In this document: positions 63,328 to 64,000 of the stretch, in pieces
How the letters are laid out: every line of letters starts with the position of its first letter
How positions within the stretch are numbered: the stretch's first letter is position 1
Origin: Apostichopus japonicus
Lineage: Eukaryota > Echinodermata > Holothuroidea > Aspidochirotida > Stichopodidae
Assembly (NCBI RefSeq): GCF_037975245.1
Contig: NC_092564.1
Span: 21,431,984 to 21,495,983, forward strand
Direction: 5' to 3'
DNA length: 64,000 nucleotides
Made by a program: the position numbers and the translations under genes
The notes under the pieces: generated by a model
Database searches by the model: none
The model's input: only the letters and a program-made list of their open reading frames with translations
What the model was told of the DNA's origin: nothing

Positions 63328-64000
63328 TATTGATCAATCAATGTGCGGTACCGATCAATCGAATGTGCGTCACCGATCAATCGAATGTTCGGTATTGATC
63401 AATCGAATGTTCGGTACCGATCAATCGAATGTTCGGTACCGATTAATCGAATGTTCGCTAACTATCAATCGAATGTTCGGTACCGATCAATCGAATGTTG
63501 GGTACCGAATAATCGAATGTGCGAAACACATCAACCTAATGATCGATACCGATCAAAAGAATGTTCTGTGCCGATCGATCGAATGTTCGGTACCGATCAA
63601 TCGAATGTGCGGTACCGATCAATCGAATGTTCGGTACCGATCAATCGAATGTGCGGTACCGATCAATCGAATGTTTGGTACCGATCAATCGAATGTGCGG
63701 TAACGATCAATCGAATGTGCCACACCGATCAATCGAATGTTCGGTACCAGTCATTCGAATGTGCGGTACCGATCAATCGAATGTTCGGTACCGATGCATC
63801 GAATGTGCGACACCGATCAATCGAATGTTCGATAACGATCAATCGAATGTTCGACACCGTTAAATCGAATGTTCGGTACCGATCAATAGAATATGCGGTA
63901 CCGATCAATCGAATGTTCGGTACCAATCAATCGAATGTTCGGTACCAATCAAAGGAATGTTCGATACCGATCAATGGAATGTTCGATACCGATCAATCGA
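63328..64000 (+). repeat. Right-end HOR, copy 5 (cut by window end)
   Basis: Begins at the same 21 bp anchor unit and follows the order of copy 1 (57,413) up to the window end. The array clearly continues beyond position 64,000. Confidence 0.88.

Larger units (their letters stand above)
4371..63348 (+). repeat. 31 units of 21 bp, in several site-specific classes
   Basis: One-base-short units start at 4,371, 8,352, 10,144, 10,891, 11,462, 12,132, 15,112, 15,793, 16,364, 17,034, 20,014, 20,695, 21,266, 21,936, 23,948, 24,453, 26,597, 27,014, 27,167, 27,606, 40,497, 49,102, 50,091, 52,532, 53,917, 54,136, 57,413, 58,534, 60,007, 61,547 and 63,328. The classes are local: CCCATTATCG before 27.2 kb, GATTATCG after CACC or CACA at 49-54 kb, and GATCAATCAATG at 57-63 kb. 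They act as natural bar codes for HOR copies. Confidence 0.9.
1..64000 (+). repeat. 22-bp satellite DNA array, about 2,900 units, whole window
   Basis: Every part of the window is built from head-to-tail copies of a 22 bp unit. The consensus reads as overlapping blocks CGGTACCG, CGATCAATCG and CGAATGTTCG, which share their terminal CGs. Following the TACCGAT anchor gives 2,901 units between positions 4 and 63,965. The consensus has 5 C, 5 G, 6 A and 6 T, three CpGs, one GGTACC and one GATC. The CGATCAATCGAATG part is the most conserved; most variation falls in the following bases (GTTCGG, GTGCGG, GTGCGA, GTTTGG, GTGCCA, GTGCAG). All units point the same way except a patch near 60.9 kb. The array has no flanks in the window and no transposon or gene interrupts it. 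A eukaryotic heterochromatic or centromeric satellite is the likely identity; the family and species are not recognised. Confidence 0.98.

Noticed and set aside
1-64000. CRISPR array (regular short direct repeats)
   Set aside because: There are no unique spacers between repeats; units abut each other at 22 bp, and there are no cas genes or leader.
1-64000. Long-unit telomere repeat, as in some yeasts
   Set aside because: Units vary too much and form HORs, and the unit has no G/C strand asymmetry (5 G, 5 C). Telomerase-made repeats would be more uniform and strand-biased. The array also does not end in the window.
1-64000. CENP-B box on the minus strand (TTCG, then A, then CGG)
   Set aside because: The minus strand reads ATTCGATTGATCGGTACC. 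The spacing between the A and CGG is one base short of the known box and the last G of CGGG is T. It is suggestive only and not a match.
1-64000. Bacterial iteron origin or Dam-rich (GATC) replication region
   Set aside because: GATC occurs once per unit only because it is part of the monomer. An array of more than 2,900 units with HORs and no genes is not a bacterial iteron cluster.

Overview
The whole 64 kb window is one uninterrupted satellite DNA array. The unit is 22 bp, built from three CpG-bounded near-palindromes that share their end CGs: CGGTACCG, CGATCAATCG and CGAATGTTCG. I followed the register of the 'TACCGAT' anchor from end to end. From position 4 to position 63,965 the sequence resolves into 2,901 units: almost all of 22 bp, plus 17 units of 33 bp, 31 of 21 bp, 2 of 13 bp and one short inverted patch. 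The unit count closes exactly (63,961 bp minus 139 bp of net length change is 2,901 x 22). I find no gene, RNA gene, transposon, CRISPR array, promoter or terminator. The array runs off both ends of the window. The many open frames (up to 413 codons) are by-products: the consensus unit has no stop codon in any plus-strand frame, and because 22 is not a multiple of 3, every frame reads the same circular 22-residue peptide.

The size, the single orientation and the nested higher-order repeats (HORs) point to a eukaryotic heterochromatic or centromeric/pericentromeric satellite from a long-read assembly. I do not recognise the family or the species. The consensus is about 45% GC (5 C, 5 G, 6 A, 6 T), strand-symmetric, with three CpGs per unit.

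Layout. (1) 1-4.4 kb: HORs with 968 and 1,133 bp periods. (2) 4.4-8.4 kb: a 1,375 bp repeat. (3) 8.9-24.2 kb: a large HOR of 4,902 bp (221 units) in three consecutive near-identical copies (4,968, 4,902 and 3,934 bp) plus partial copies on both sides. (4) 24.5-27.2 kb: a composite of copies of 6.6-8.3 kb and 10.5-11.5 kb. (5) 27.6-40.5 kb: 585 successive units with no net length change, carrying 1,188, 1,342, 902 and related HORs, all whole multiples of 22. (6) 40.5-46.3 kb: mixed, with a 1,267 bp duplication and an island of the left-hand 4.9 kb HOR. (7) 46.3-57.4 kb: HORs of about 3.08 and 2.40 kb, and a 330 bp tandem duplication. (8) 57.4-64 kb: five copies of an HOR of variable length (1,121, 1,473, 1,540 and 1,781 bp between anchors); one carries the only inverted patch I found (about 60,884-60,962).

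Units next to each other differ at several bases, while units one HOR apart are almost identical. This is what repeated unequal crossing-over or conversion of multi-unit blocks produces. Each domain has its own private length variants, which mark the reach of local homogenisation. The most noteworthy points are the doubly dyadic monomer, the nested HOR history readable from length-variant units, the inverted patch, and the displaced left-type island at about 45.6-46.3 kb.
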